Source: Marinomonas rhizomae (GTDB lineage: Bacteria; Pseudomonadota; Gammaproteobacteria; Pseudomonadales; Marinomonadaceae). From it: a stretch of 64,000 bases of DNA. The stretch spans positions 146,108 through 210,107 of the forward strand of contig NZ_QNSE01000010.1 in the NCBI RefSeq assembly GCF_003315485.1, written 5' to 3'. Position 1 is the stretch's first letter. Each line of letters starts with the position of its first letter. The position numbers and the translations under genes were made by a program. This document shows, one piece after another, positions 18,856 through 27,628 of the stretch. Under the pieces are notes generated by a model that was not told the origin of the DNA, did no database searches, and saw nothing but the letters and a program-made list of their open reading frames with translations.

Positions 18856-19593
18856 ATGACAGTCAGTACACCGAAGCCATCACCAACCTTCAAACCTCTG
18901 TATAAACAGGTTCAAGAGTTAATTACGGAAAGAATTATCGAAGGTTCTTGGAAGCCCGGTGAAATTTTACCCAGTGAATTTCAACTGGCGGATCTACTTG
19001 GTGTCAGTCAAGGAACAGTTCGAAAAGCACTCAACGCACTAACCGAAGATAACGTATTATTTCGTCGCCAAGGTGTTGGCACCTTTGTGTCCGAGCACAC
19101 TTTGCAAAAAATGATGTTCCACTTCTTTCATTTTAAAAGTGATAACGGTGATACTCCCGAGCTGCCTTACGCCCAATTACTCGAAACACAATTAATCACA
19201 CCCGATGAAAGCTTACGCGCGGTATTTGATCTCGCGTCAGATGAAAAAGTTATTGAAATTCATCGTGTGCGTTCAATTAACAATTCAGCGTCTATTCGTG
19301 AGTTAATCTACCTGCCCCATCGTTACTTTGCGGATTTAGATAAAGAAGAAAAATTGCCACATTCACTTTATCACTACTACCAACAACACTTTAATATCAC
19401 GATCCACAAAGCAACAGATCGCTTAAAAGCAGTCCTAGCTGACGAACAGGATCAAGAGGTTTTAAACGTAGCGGCAGGACAACCTCTCCTAGAAGTTGGC
19501 CGTACCGCTAGGGCGCTAGATGGACGCACCGTGGAATACCGAATCAGCCGAGCTAACAGCCAAGACCTGCACTATCTTGTCGAACTGAATTAA
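18856..19593 (+). CDS. GntR-family (HutC subfamily) transcriptional regulator
   Basis: A 245-residue regulator with an N-terminal winged HTH (PLYKQVQELITERIIEGSWKPGEILPSE through the LGVSQGTVRKALNAL helix) and a C-terminal UTRA ligand-binding domain (about 85-240). I place the start at the ATG at 18856 because the upstream 41 codons of the open frame run through the promoter and the 12-bp palindrome. It probably represses dctP and itself at 18766, and the ilvD and aldehyde dehydrogenase units at 24935, with a pathway sugar acid as inducer. The last point is inference. Confidence 0.9.
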   Translation: MTVSTPKPSPTFKPLYKQVQELITERIIEGSWKPGEILPSEFQLADLLGVSQGTVRKALNALTEDNVLFRRQGVGTFVSEHTLQKMMFHFFHFKSDNGDTPELPYAQLLETQLITPDESLRAVFDLASDEKVIEIHRVRSINNSASIRELIYLPHRYFADLDKEEKLPHSLYHYYQQHFNITIHKATDRLKAVLADEQDQEVLNVAAGQPLLEVGRTARALDGRTVEYRISRANSQDLHYLVELN

Positions 19594-19615
19594 TCAGCTG
19601 AAAAATCAAACGCAA

Positions 19616-19650
19616 AAAGAGCGCCTGACAACAAAGCCAGCACGCTCTTT
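19616..19650. terminator. Bidirectional terminator between gntR and tauE
   Basis: AAAGAGCG (19616-19623) pairs with CGCTCTTT (19643-19650) across a 19-base loop, with A and T tracts outside. It lies between the convergent gntR and tauE-like genes. Confidence 0.75.
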
Positions 19651-19690
19651 CTTTATGGTTTTTCTCTTCAATAAGACCTAGGCATTACGA

Positions 19691-20443
19691 TCATAAACCC
19701 TGCCACATCAAGCTAACACCCGACAATAACAACAAACTAAACGCCACAAAGCGCATCGCTCGACCTGAAATAGGCAATGGGTACTTTCGAGCCACTATGG
19801 TCGCAATGACCACCACGGGAAAGCCAAGCGCACATAATAACCAAGTCTCGATATCAATGACTTGAGTGATGCCAACCGATCCCACCCGTAACGCAGCAGT
19901 ACAGCAGAATATCCCTAATAAGGTTGCTCGTATTCTGGCCTGGTCATCTGGTTGTCGATACATCATGAAGGTAATAGGCGGACCAAAAGTGGCAAACATG
20001 CCACCCATAACACCACCAATGACACCACTGACAGCAAAGGCACCAGCTGAGGATTCTTTTCTAACTCTATGAGCCTGTAGCATCATCACTAAACTACTAA
20101 CCACAATGCACAAACCCAGACTAAATTTCAGCCAACCCAGTGCATTTTCACCAAGATAACCTAGCAGCCATACACCAAGAAAAATAGCAGGGAGACAAGG
20201 TAGAGTGAATCCCCAAAAAGCACGCAGATTTATCTTGCGCCAACCACCACCATAAAGCCCTATACCCGCATTAATAAGACTTAACACACTCACCGCAAAC
20301 GCTGTTACTTCAATGGGCGCTAAACCTAATGCAGACACGCTGCTCACGACAATCAATCCAAAAGCGAAACCTGTCGTCGCCTGAATGTAACTGCCGAGCG
20401 CAAAAAACAATAATAAAAGCAGGCTCGAACTATCCATAAGCAT
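19691..20443 (-). CDS. Sulfite exporter TauE/SafE family membrane protein
   Basis: A 250-residue inner-membrane protein with seven to eight hydrophobic helices and the TauE/SafE signatures QATTGFAFGLIV near the N-terminus and GVIGGVMGGMFATFGPPITFMMY in the middle. The family exports sulfite, sulfoacetate and other small anions. It is the last gene of the ilvD-hpaI-dctQM-tauE run, 60 bp after dctM, so export of an acidic by-product or a role in uptake is possible. Strong GGGAGG site before the ATG. Confidence 0.87.
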   Translation of the reverse strand: MLMDSSSLLLLLFFALGSYIQATTGFAFGLIVVSSVSALGLAPIEVTAFAVSVLSLINAGIGLYGGGWRKINLRAFWGFTLPCLPAIFLGVWLLGYLGENALGWLKFSLGLCIVVSSLVMMLQAHRVRKESSAGAFAVSGVIGGVMGGMFATFGPPITFMMYRQPDDQARIRATLLGIFCCTAALRVGSVGITQVIDIETWLLCALGFPVVVIATIVARKYPLPISGRAMRFVAFSLLLLSGVSLMWQGL

Positions 20444-20503
20444 AAAAGCCTCCCTCGTTTGTTTCGTCCTTAACTATGCCAAAAAACCGTGGTTTACCAT
20501 CCA

Positions 20504-21790
20504 TCAGGAGGCAAAACCGAGTAAGCGAGGCAAGGTCATCGTCAATGCTGGAATATAGGTAATCAACAAAATAACCATGATATGCACCGCCAAATAGGGC
20601 AGCATTTCTCGGCTAATCGTCTCGACTCGCTCACCACTCACGCTGGAAGCAACAAACAGCACCAAGCCCATGGGTGGAGTCGTCAAACCTATGGTTAAGT
20701 TGACACACATCACGATGGCAAAATGCAAAGGATCAATACCAAATTGCGTCACGATCGGCCCAAGAATAGGACCCAAAATAAGAATCGCAGGGCCAGCATC
20801 TAAGAACATACCGACAAACAAAAGCAGCAGGTTAATGATCAGCAATAACAACAATGGGTTTTCAGTAAGAGAAACCATGATCGCAGCGACTTTTTGTGGC
20901 GCACCAGACAAACTAATTACCGAAGAAAAAGCCACCGCACTGCCCACAAGGAACAAGATCACTGCAGACGACTTCGCCGTAGCGTAAAACAAGCTTGGCA
21001 AGTTACTCACCGTCATAGTTTTCGACAACAAGCTGACAACCAAGGCATACGCCGCCGCAACCGCTGCCGCTTCTGTCGGTGTAAACACACCAGACAAAAT
21101 ACCGCCAAGCAAAATAACCGGCGTCAACAACGGCCAAAAAGCTTGCTTAACCGCCGTACCACGCTCTGACCAAGACGCCTTTTCTGATGCCACTTTATAG
21201 CCGCGACGACGTGCCAAAAACCACGTCATTGCCATCAGGCTAACACCAACCAAAAAGCCCGGCACAAGACCTGCTGCAAACAGACCACCAACTGATACGT
21301 TCATCACAAACGCATACAAAATCATGATGCCACTTGGCGGAATAATCGGCCCAATCACCGACGACGCCGCAGTAACAGCGGCGGCAAAGCGACGCGAGTA
21401 GCCATTCTTTTCCATCGCTGGAATAAGCATTTTCCCTAGCGCTGAACAATCCGCCACAGCCGAACCACTAAGGCCTGCAAACAACATAGAAGACAAAATA
21501 TTAATTTGCGCTAAACCGCCACGTAGATGCCCGATAAAAGCTTGGCTTACCTGTACAAGCGACAAGGTTATGCCACTGCGGTTCATTACCTCACCTGCCA
21601 ACATAAAAAACGGAATCGCCATCAAAGGAAAGCTATCAATACCGTTGTACAAACGCTGTGTCAGCAAGAGATAGAACATCTCCTTACCTTCGAGAAATAG
21701 ACTCAAACCCGGCGCAAACAACAAAGCAAACGCAACAGGCATCCCCAAAAACATAACAGAAAGCAAAATCCAGAAAAATGAAATGCCCAT
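20504..21790 (-). CDS. dctM: TRAP transporter large permease DctM, first system
   Basis: A 428-residue membrane protein with about 12 helices, the sodium-coupled permease of a TRAP transporter. The family motifs GLSGSAVADCSALGKMLIPAM and VIGPIIPPSGIMILYAF are present, as is the C-terminal LTIGLTTPPMGLVLFV. It works with DctQ, whose gene ends 3 bp upstream, and with the separately encoded receptor at 17546-18616. It belongs to the sugar-acid catabolic operon starting at ilvD. Confidence 0.94.
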   Translation of the reverse strand: MGISFFWILLSVMFLGMPVAFALLFAPGLSLFLEGKEMFYLLLTQRLYNGIDSFPLMAIPFFMLAGEVMNRSGITLSLVQVSQAFIGHLRGGLAQINILSSMLFAGLSGSAVADCSALGKMLIPAMEKNGYSRRFAAAVTAASSVIGPIIPPSGIMILYAFVMNVSVGGLFAAGLVPGFLVGVSLMAMTWFLARRRGYKVASEKASWSERGTAVKQAFWPLLTPVILLGGILSGVFTPTEAAAVAAAYALVVSLLSKTMTVSNLPSLFYATAKSSAVILFLVGSAVAFSSVISLSGAPQKVAAIMVSLTENPLLLLLIINLLLLFVGMFLDAGPAILILGPILGPIVTQFGIDPLHFAIVMCVNLTIGLTTPPMGLVLFVASSVSGERVETISREMLPYLAVHIMVILLITYIPALTMTLPRLLGFAS

Positions 21791-21793
21791 GGG

Positions 21794-22342
21794 TTATCCC
21801 TCGCTCTCGCTATCAGACAACACAAAATTGTCGTCATTAGATTCATTAAAAAGGCGCGCAATACCAATTAAGAAAAGTTCGATATACACCAGCATCATGA
21901 CGCCAAAGCCAATCGGCATCGCCATGTATGACCAAGCTTTGGTAATAGGCAGCGCCGTGGCTAACATGCGCGTCCCTTTTAAGGCGAAATCTAGGCTTTT
22001 ATTAAACGCGTAATACAAGACAATCCCGACCAATACATACAACACTAGCTCCAGCAGCAAGCTCAAGCGTCTTGGTAATGACCCCAAAATAATATCGAGC
22101 GCCGCGTGTTGCTTAGTACGAGAGACCACAGGCAGCGTCAGAAACGTCATCCAAACCATCAGGTAACGCGCCAACTCTTCAGACCAAGGCAATGAATCGT
22201 TGAGCACATAACGACAAAATACCTGAACTAAAATCGAGGCGGTCATCACAGCAACCGCAGTGATTGCTAAGTATTTGAAAACAAAAACAAAGGCAGAGTT
22301 TATCTGCCCTAGCAAAGTTATTATTCTTGTTAATAAAAGCAT
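21794..22342 (-). CDS. dctQ: TRAP transporter small permease DctQ, first system
   Basis: A 182-residue protein with four hydrophobic helices (about 17-40, 55-73, 93-115, 135-158) and the DctQ motif FCRYVLNDSLPWSEELARYLMVW. It stabilises and partners DctM in the inner membrane. The gene lies between the aldolase and dctM with gaps of 10 and 3 bp. Confidence 0.93.
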   Translation of the reverse strand: MLLLTRIITLLGQINSAFVFVFKYLAITAVAVMTASILVQVFCRYVLNDSLPWSEELARYLMVWMTFLTLPVVSRTKQHAALDIILGSLPRRLSLLLELVLYVLVGIVLYYAFNKSLDFALKGTRMLATALPITKAWSYMAMPIGFGVMMLVYIELFLIGIARLFNESNDDNFVLSDSESEG

Positions 22343-22352
22343 AGAGACACCT

Positions 22353-23120
22353 TTACGAGTTCTTCATTTGCGCCAAATGCGCCTTACACTGACCCAGCAT
22401 ATTGGCCAGATCATTAGCAATCGACACAAAACTAAAGCCAACTTCTAACGCCCATTTTGCATCGTCAGGCGTAGGCATAACCGTCCCGACAGGAATCCCC
22501 GCTTGATTACAGGCCGTCACACAAGCCACGATTTTAGCGCGCACATCAGGATGATTAACTTGACCAGGCAAGCCCATGGTCATCGACAAATCACCAGGGC
22601 CGATAAACACTGCGCTTACGCCATCAAGCTGGCCGATTTCTACCGCAAGCTCTAACGCTTCAACGGTTTCCAATTGAGGGATCAGACAGACTTGCTCATT
22701 GGCTGCTGCTGGGTAATCCTCACGGGTTGTATAACGCGCTGCACGATGCATTTTGGCAAAACCACGTTTGCCTAATGGCGGATACATACTGGCCTGAACA
22801 ATGGCTTTCGCTTCTTCGACCGATTCAACAAATGGGAAGTACAAAGTCATGCCGCCTTGATCCAATACTTGCTTAATCGCAATCGGATCGTGGCTTGGCA
22901 TACGAACAACCGCTGCGGTTGGCGTTTGCTCAACCGCACGTAAAATCGGCGTAGTATCATGAATACTGGCTGGGCTGTGTTCTAAATCCACCACCAAATA
23001 GTCATAATTCAAAAACGCCATGGCTTCAGCAACCGTTGGGCTACCAGACAAAGTCCAGCCACCAATTAACTTTTGACCATCCAGTAAACGCTGTTTAAAT
23101 GGGTTAATCGTCTTGCTCAT
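22353..23120 (-). CDS. HpcH/HpaI-family class II aldolase (2-keto-3-deoxy sugar acid)
   Basis: A 255-residue metal-dependent aldolase of the HpaI/GarL/RhmA group. Motifs visible are DLEHSPAS, VRMPSHDPIAIKQVLDQGG with the catalytic Arg, FPFVESVEEA, and IPQLETVEAL / VFIGPGDLS with the metal-binding Glu and Asp. The genomic partner IlvD/Edd dehydratase ends one base upstream, so the likely substrate is a 2-keto-3-deoxy sugar acid, cleaved to pyruvate and an aldehyde (glycolaldehyde for a pentonate). Which sugar acid is used cannot be decided from sequence. Confidence 0.9.
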   Translation of the reverse strand: MSKTINPFKQRLLDGQKLIGGWTLSGSPTVAEAMAFLNYDYLVVDLEHSPASIHDTTPILRAVEQTPTAAVVRMPSHDPIAIKQVLDQGGMTLYFPFVESVEEAKAIVQASMYPPLGKRGFAKMHRAARYTTREDYPAAANEQVCLIPQLETVEALELAVEIGQLDGVSAVFIGPGDLSMTMGLPGQVNHPDVRAKIVACVTACNQAGIPVGTVMPTPDDAKWALEVGFSFVSIANDLANMLGQCKAHLAQMKNS

Positions 23121-24842
23121 TTAGAATATCTCCGGTTCATCGATGACAGCGTCACCTTGTAAAAAGTCAAAGTCGCACCCTTCGTTTGCTTGGGTGACAT
23201 GGGTTGAAAACATAGCGCCATAACCACGGGCAAACTTAGGTGGCGGTGGTGCCCAAGCCGCTTTCCGAGCCGCCATTTCATCGTCACTAATCTCTAAATT
23301 AAGCGTGCGCTTTTCTACGTCCAACGCGATCCAGTCGCCGGTTTGAACAAAGGCCAACGGTCCGCCAACATAAGATTCAGGTGCAACGTGTAAAATACAG
23401 GTGCCATAATGCGTACCGCTCATGCGTGCATCCGAAATACGCACCATGTCACGCACGCCTTTCTGCAAAAGCTTTTTCGGAATCGGTAAACCGCCCCATT
23501 CAGGCATCCCCGGACCACCAATTGGCCCGGCATTTTTCAGCACTAAAACGGTGTTTTCATCCACATCAAGATCAGGATCATCGATCTGTGCGTTCATTTG
23601 CGCGTGGTTTTCAAACACCAAGGCTTTACCGCGATGGTTTAATAAATGTGGGGAAGCTGCAGACGGTTTGCATACCGCGCCATCAGGACAGAGGTTTCCA
23701 GTAATCACACCAATCGTGCCGCGGTCATTTACCGGATTAGCTAGAGAGCGAATCACGTCGTCATTGTAAATTTCAACGCCATCCAAGTTCTCACCCAAGG
23801 TACGGCCGTTCACGTTACCTTGATCAAGATGGAGAAAATCTTTTAGACGCGTTAATAAAGCAGGCAGGCCACCCGCGTAAAACAGGTCTTCCATTAGGTA
23901 TTCGCCAGCCGGCATTAGATTGGCAATAACAGGCACTTTCCGCGCCCATTCATCAAACAAAGACATAGGTAAGTCGATACCAGCTCGTCCCGCCATGGCG
24001 ATCAAATGAATAATGCCGTTCGTTGATCCGCCCAGCGCCACATAAGTGACAATGGCGTTTTCAAAGGCTTCTTTGGTAGCGAGGGATTTAGGTGTTAGGT
24101 CTTCAAACACCATTTTGGTAATGCGTTCACCCGCAAGGGAACATAGACGTTGATGAGCAGAATCGGCCGCCGGAATGGTTGCCGAACCCGGCAAACAAAA
24201 GCCCAACACTTCGGCCATAGAGGTTAATGAAGACGCAGTGCCCATGGTGTTACAAGTACCCACTGAACGCGTCATTTTGGCTTCTAGTTCGAGCCAATCT
24301 TCATCACTTAAATTACCCGCACGTTTTTCATCCCAATATTTTCGGGTATGAGTACCCGTACCTATTTTTTCACCTTTGAAATTACCGTTTAGACTCGCGC
24401 CTGCAGGAATATAAATAGCAGGAATGTTCATACTGATGGCGCCCATTAATAGGCCCGGTGTGGTTTTGTCACAACCGCCCATTAAAATCGCGCCATCAAT
24501 CGGATGACTGCGCAGCAGCTCTTCCGTTTCCATCGCAAGGAAGTTTCGGTACATCATGGTAGTTGGCTTTACCATCACTTCACCAAGTGACATGGCAGGC
24601 ATTTCTAATGGATAACCGCCGGCGCGAATAATGCCTTCTTTCACAAACTGGGCACGTTCTCTAAGATGAGTATGACAAGTACTGATGTCACTCCACGTAT
24701 TTATAATGCCAATAACGGGACGATTCATGAAATCGCTGCGCTTATAACCAGTCTGTTGCGTTCGTTGACGATGCGCAAACGCTCGCATGTTATCAGGAGC
24801 AAACCAACGCTGACTGCGTAGGTCTTCGATACGTTTTGCCAT
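23121..24842 (-). CDS. IlvD/Edd-family sugar-acid dehydratase
   Basis: A 573-residue Fe-S dehydratase similar to L-arabonate and D-xylonate dehydratases; the C-terminal tail beyond GYGAMF is typical of the sugar-acid group rather than of branched-chain IlvD. Cluster cysteines are in GGCDKTTPG and GTCNTMGTAS, with NTWSDISTCH near the start. It converts an aldonate to a 2-keto-3-deoxyaldonate. First gene of the minus-strand operon; the start has AGGAC 7 bases upstream. It is divergent from the aldehyde dehydrogenase, with the palindrome at 24935 in between. Confidence 0.92.
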   Translation of the reverse strand: MAKRIEDLRSQRWFAPDNMRAFAHRQRTQQTGYKRSDFMNRPVIGIINTWSDISTCHTHLRERAQFVKEGIIRAGGYPLEMPAMSLGEVMVKPTTMMYRNFLAMETEELLRSHPIDGAILMGGCDKTTPGLLMGAISMNIPAIYIPAGASLNGNFKGEKIGTGTHTRKYWDEKRAGNLSDEDWLELEAKMTRSVGTCNTMGTASSLTSMAEVLGFCLPGSATIPAADSAHQRLCSLAGERITKMVFEDLTPKSLATKEAFENAIVTYVALGGSTNGIIHLIAMAGRAGIDLPMSLFDEWARKVPVIANLMPAGEYLMEDLFYAGGLPALLTRLKDFLHLDQGNVNGRTLGENLDGVEIYNDDVIRSLANPVNDRGTIGVITGNLCPDGAVCKPSAASPHLLNHRGKALVFENHAQMNAQIDDPDLDVDENTVLVLKNAGPIGGPGMPEWGGLPIPKKLLQKGVRDMVRISDARMSGTHYGTCILHVAPESYVGGPLAFVQTGDWIALDVEKRTLNLEISDDEMAARKAAWAPPPPKFARGYGAMFSTHVTQANEGCDFDFLQGDAVIDEPEIF

Positions 24843-24934
24843 GATGTAGTCCTGTTCTTTCAGTGTTTATTTTTATCGTTTGAGCGCTTAACCAAGAATG
24901 ATTGTTTACGGCTTCTTCAAACTTATGATATAAC

Positions 24935-24946
24935 TCTTATATAAGA
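24935..24946. promoter_or_regulatory. Candidate GntR operator, copy 2
   Basis: A second perfect TCTTATATAAGA, identical to 18766-18777, in the 241-bp region between divergent ilvD and aldehyde dehydrogenase genes. It is embedded in CTCTTATATAAGACATAAGAG-like sequence with an extra overlapping half-site. Placement about 90 bp before ilvD and 138 bp before the aldehyde dehydrogenase fits control of both units. Confidence 0.7.
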
Positions 24947-25083
24947 CATAAGAGAAGTCAAGAACTATCCTATTACCCATTAAAAATAGTGAATCAAAAT
25001 AGCAGCGAAAAACAGCGACTTGAAACAGACACAATCCGTAACAATCTAAAAATAAGACACATTCATTAAAAAGAGGTACCGCA

Positions 25084-26544
25084 ATGCTTGAACTAAAGAA
25101 CAAAGCACTCCTACAAACAAAATGTTTAATCAATGGAGAGTGGATCGAATCTTCAGAAGGCAACACGCTAGATGTATTCAACCCAGCGACTGGTGAATTA
25201 GTAACAACCATTGCGAGCGTTGGTCCTGCCGAAACACAGCAAGCCATCGCGGCGGCCGAAGCGGCGCAAAAAATCTGGAAAAAGAAAACCGCCAAAGAGC
25301 GTGCTGCATTATTACGCCGCTGGCATGACCTACTAATGGAAAACCAAGAAGACTTAGCGAAGCTAATGACCGCTGAGCAAGGCAAGCCATTAGCAGAATC
25401 ACGTGGCGAAATCGGCTACGCTGCTTCTTTTATTGAGTGGTTTGCAGAAGAAGGCAAGCGTATCTATGGCGACATGATCCCCACTTACGCGCCAGATCGT
25501 CGCATTCTTGTAATGAAAGAGCCGGTTGGCGTATGTGCTGCTATTACGCCTTGGAACTTCCCTGCCGCCATGATCACTCGTAAAGCAGGCCCAGCGCTTG
25601 CAGCGGGTTGTACCATGATCATCAAGCCTGCGTCCGAAACGCCGTTAAGCGCATTGGCCATGGGCGTACTAGCGATCGAAGCAGGTATTCCAGCAGGCGT
25701 GATTAATATCGTTGTAGGCAAAGCGAGCCAAATCGCCAAAACCCTAACCGACTCTTCTGTTGTACGTAAATTGACATTTACAGGCTCTACACCAATCGGC
25801 AAATTGCTGATGAAAGACTGTGCTGACACCATGAAGAAAGTCTCTCTTGAGCTTGGTGGTAATGCGCCTTTCGTTGTCTTTGATGATGCAAACATCGATG
25901 ACGCTGTGGCAGGTGCCATGATGTCCAAATACCGTAATGCCGGCCAAACCTGTGTTTGTGCAAACCGCATTTATGTTCAAGAAGGCGTGTACGATGCCTT
26001 TGTTGAAAAATTCGCTGCGCAAGTAGCTGCCATGAAAATCGGCCATGGTACTGAAAGTGGCGTAGAGCAAGGGCCGCTGATTAACCGTGCCGCGGTCGAT
26101 AAAGTGGATGAGCATGTACAAGATGCTATAAGTAAAGGTGGCAAGGTTATCACTGGTGGCAAACACCATGAATTGGGCGACAACTTCTATCACCCAACCG
26201 TTATCGCCAATGCAACACAAGACATGCTGTTTGCCAAAGAAGAAACCTTTGGTCCTTTGGCACCCGTCTTCAAATTTGAAACTGAAGATGACGTCATCGC
26301 CATGGCGAACGACACAGAATACGGCCTAGCGTCTTATTTTTACTCTCGTGATATTGGTCGTATTTTCCGTGTAGCAGAAGCGTTAGAAACAGGCTTAGTC
26401 GGTGTGAACGCTGGCGTCATCGCTACAGAAGTCGCGCCATTTGGTGGTTACAAAGAGTCCGGTCTTGGCCGTGAAGGCTCTAAATACGGCATTGATGACT
26501 ATATAAACACCAAATACGTGTGTGTTGCCGGTCTAGATAAATAA
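25084..26544 (+). CDS. NAD(P)-dependent aldehyde dehydrogenase (glycolaldehyde or semialdehyde type)
   Basis: A 486-residue ALDH close to the succinate-semialdehyde / 2-oxoglutarate-semialdehyde group. The motifs ITPWNFPAAMITRK, FTGSTPIGKLL, LELGGNAPFVVFDDA (catalytic Glu) and AGQTCVCANR (catalytic Cys) are intact. In this locus it most likely oxidises the aldehyde made by the HpaI-type aldolase, for example glycolaldehyde to glycolate. Use of 2-oxoglutarate semialdehyde would require a different second step. A good AGAGG site precedes the ATG. A hairpin separates it from the downstream SDR. Confidence 0.9.
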   Translation: MLELKNKALLQTKCLINGEWIESSEGNTLDVFNPATGELVTTIASVGPAETQQAIAAAEAAQKIWKKKTAKERAALLRRWHDLLMENQEDLAKLMTAEQGKPLAESRGEIGYAASFIEWFAEEGKRIYGDMIPTYAPDRRILVMKEPVGVCAAITPWNFPAAMITRKAGPALAAGCTMIIKPASETPLSALAMGVLAIEAGIPAGVINIVVGKASQIAKTLTDSSVVRKLTFTGSTPIGKLLMKDCADTMKKVSLELGGNAPFVVFDDANIDDAVAGAMMSKYRNAGQTCVCANRIYVQEGVYDAFVEKFAAQVAAMKIGHGTESGVEQGPLINRAAVDKVDEHVQDAISKGGKVITGGKHHELGDNFYHPTVIANATQDMLFAKEETFGPLAPVFKFETEDDVIAMANDTEYGLASYFYSRDIGRIFRVAEALETGLVGVNAGVIATEVAPFGGYKESGLGREGSKYGIDDYINTKYVCVAGLDK

Positions 26545-26575
26545 CAGATAAATAGCAGATAAATCAAAACTTGTA

Positions 26576-26612
26576 GGGTGTGTTCATTTAGATATGAGCA
26601 CACCCAATTTTT
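26576..26612 (+). terminator. Hairpin terminator after the aldehyde dehydrogenase
   Basis: GGGTGTG..TCAT pairs with ATGAGCACACCC and is followed by AATTTTT. It sits between the aldehyde dehydrogenase and the SDR gene, so the SDR may be expressed by read-through or from its own promoter. Confidence 0.7.
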
Positions 26613-26631
26613 GTCGATCGGAGAATAATAC

Positions 26632-27396
26632 ATGCCGACATTAACTAACCAATACCCTTCCTTAAAAGACAAAGTCGTGTTTATAACGGGCGGTGGCTCA
26701 GGGATTGGGGAATATCTTGTTCATCACTTTATGGGACAAGGCGCACGCGTTGCTTATATTGATATTGATGACGCTAGCTCTACCGCGTTAAACCAAAAAC
26801 TGAGCGACGAATTCAACGTTGAACCTTGGTTTAGAAAAGTCGACGTGCGCGACATTGCCGCCTTGCAATCGGCCATTGATGACGCAGCACAAGAGCTTGG
26901 TAGCTTAGACGTATTGATCAATAACGCGGGCAAAGATGACCGCCATAAAATCGAAGACGTCACGCCAGAATATTGGGACAACTGCCTAAACATCAACATG
27001 CGTCCGCATTTCTTTGGTATGCAAGCGGCTGCTAAATGGATGAAAGAAGGTGCAAGCATTATCAACATGGGATCGATCAGTTGGATGCGTGGCCGTGCTG
27101 GTATGGTTGGCTACACCACATCAAAAGGGGCAATTCACACAATGACACGAACCATGGCGCGAGAACTTGGTCCACGCGGTATTAGAGTCAATTCCATTGT
27201 GCCGGGAGCGGTGGTAACAGAACGTCAAAAAGCACTTTGGTTAACCCCTGAATTGGATCAAGAATTTATTGATGTGCAATCCCTTAAATTCCGCATTGAA
27301 CCAGACGACATTGTCGCCATGGCGCTGTTTCTTGCCTCCCAAGATAGCCGCGCTTGCGCTGGTCAAAACTTTGTTGTTGATGCCGGAATTGTATAG
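26632..27396 (+). CDS. XylB-like SDR aldose 1-dehydrogenase
   Basis: A 254-residue classical SDR with cofactor motif TGGGSGIG (about 19-26), NNAG, catalytic Ser/Tyr/Lys (SISW, YTTSKGA) and an acidic residue after strand 2 (YIDIDD) that favours NAD. From memory it shares the PSLK start, the NNAGxDDRHKxxDVTxxYW segment and the GSISW motif with the Caulobacter crescentus D-xylose dehydrogenase. It would oxidise an aldose to the lactone, feeding the IlvD/Edd and aldolase steps. The exact aldose is inferred, not shown. AGAATA-type weak ribosome site with GGAG 9 bases before the ATG. Confidence 0.85.
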   Translation: MPTLTNQYPSLKDKVVFITGGGSGIGEYLVHHFMGQGARVAYIDIDDASSTALNQKLSDEFNVEPWFRKVDVRDIAALQSAIDDAAQELGSLDVLINNAGKDDRHKIEDVTPEYWDNCLNINMRPHFFGMQAAAKWMKEGASIINMGSISWMRGRAGMVGYTTSKGAIHTMTRTMARELGPRGIRVNSIVPGAVVTERQKALWLTPELDQEFIDVQSLKFRIEPDDIVAMALFLASQDSRACAGQNFVVDAGIV

Positions 27397-27420
27397 AAAA
27401 TAGAATACTTTCACTAAAAA

Positions 27421-27455
27421 AGCGGTTCAGAAATCAGCCTGAGCCGCTCTTTTTC
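27421..27455 (+). terminator. Terminator after the XylB-like gene
   Basis: AGCGGTTCAG pairs with CTGAGCCGCT around an 8-base loop and is followed by CTTTTTCTCC; an A-run precedes it. Positioned 24 bp after the stop codon. Confidence 0.88.
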
Positions 27456-27628
27456 TCCTTATTTCTTTTACTCTCTTCACTTTGCATTTATCCAATCTAA
27501 TCACCTTAGATATTGCTTAGATTCTGTAAATTACTGGTATCTACCTTGTTTTCTCACTCTAAACGCTTTTAATTCCTTCTATTGCCCATAAGAATACTAA
27601 AACGATTAAACACCGAGGTCACAGAACC

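Noticed and set aside
25485..26220. Long minus-strand open frames
   Set aside because: They overlap the well-supported aldehyde dehydrogenase on the opposite strand and show no domain signatures or ribosome sites.
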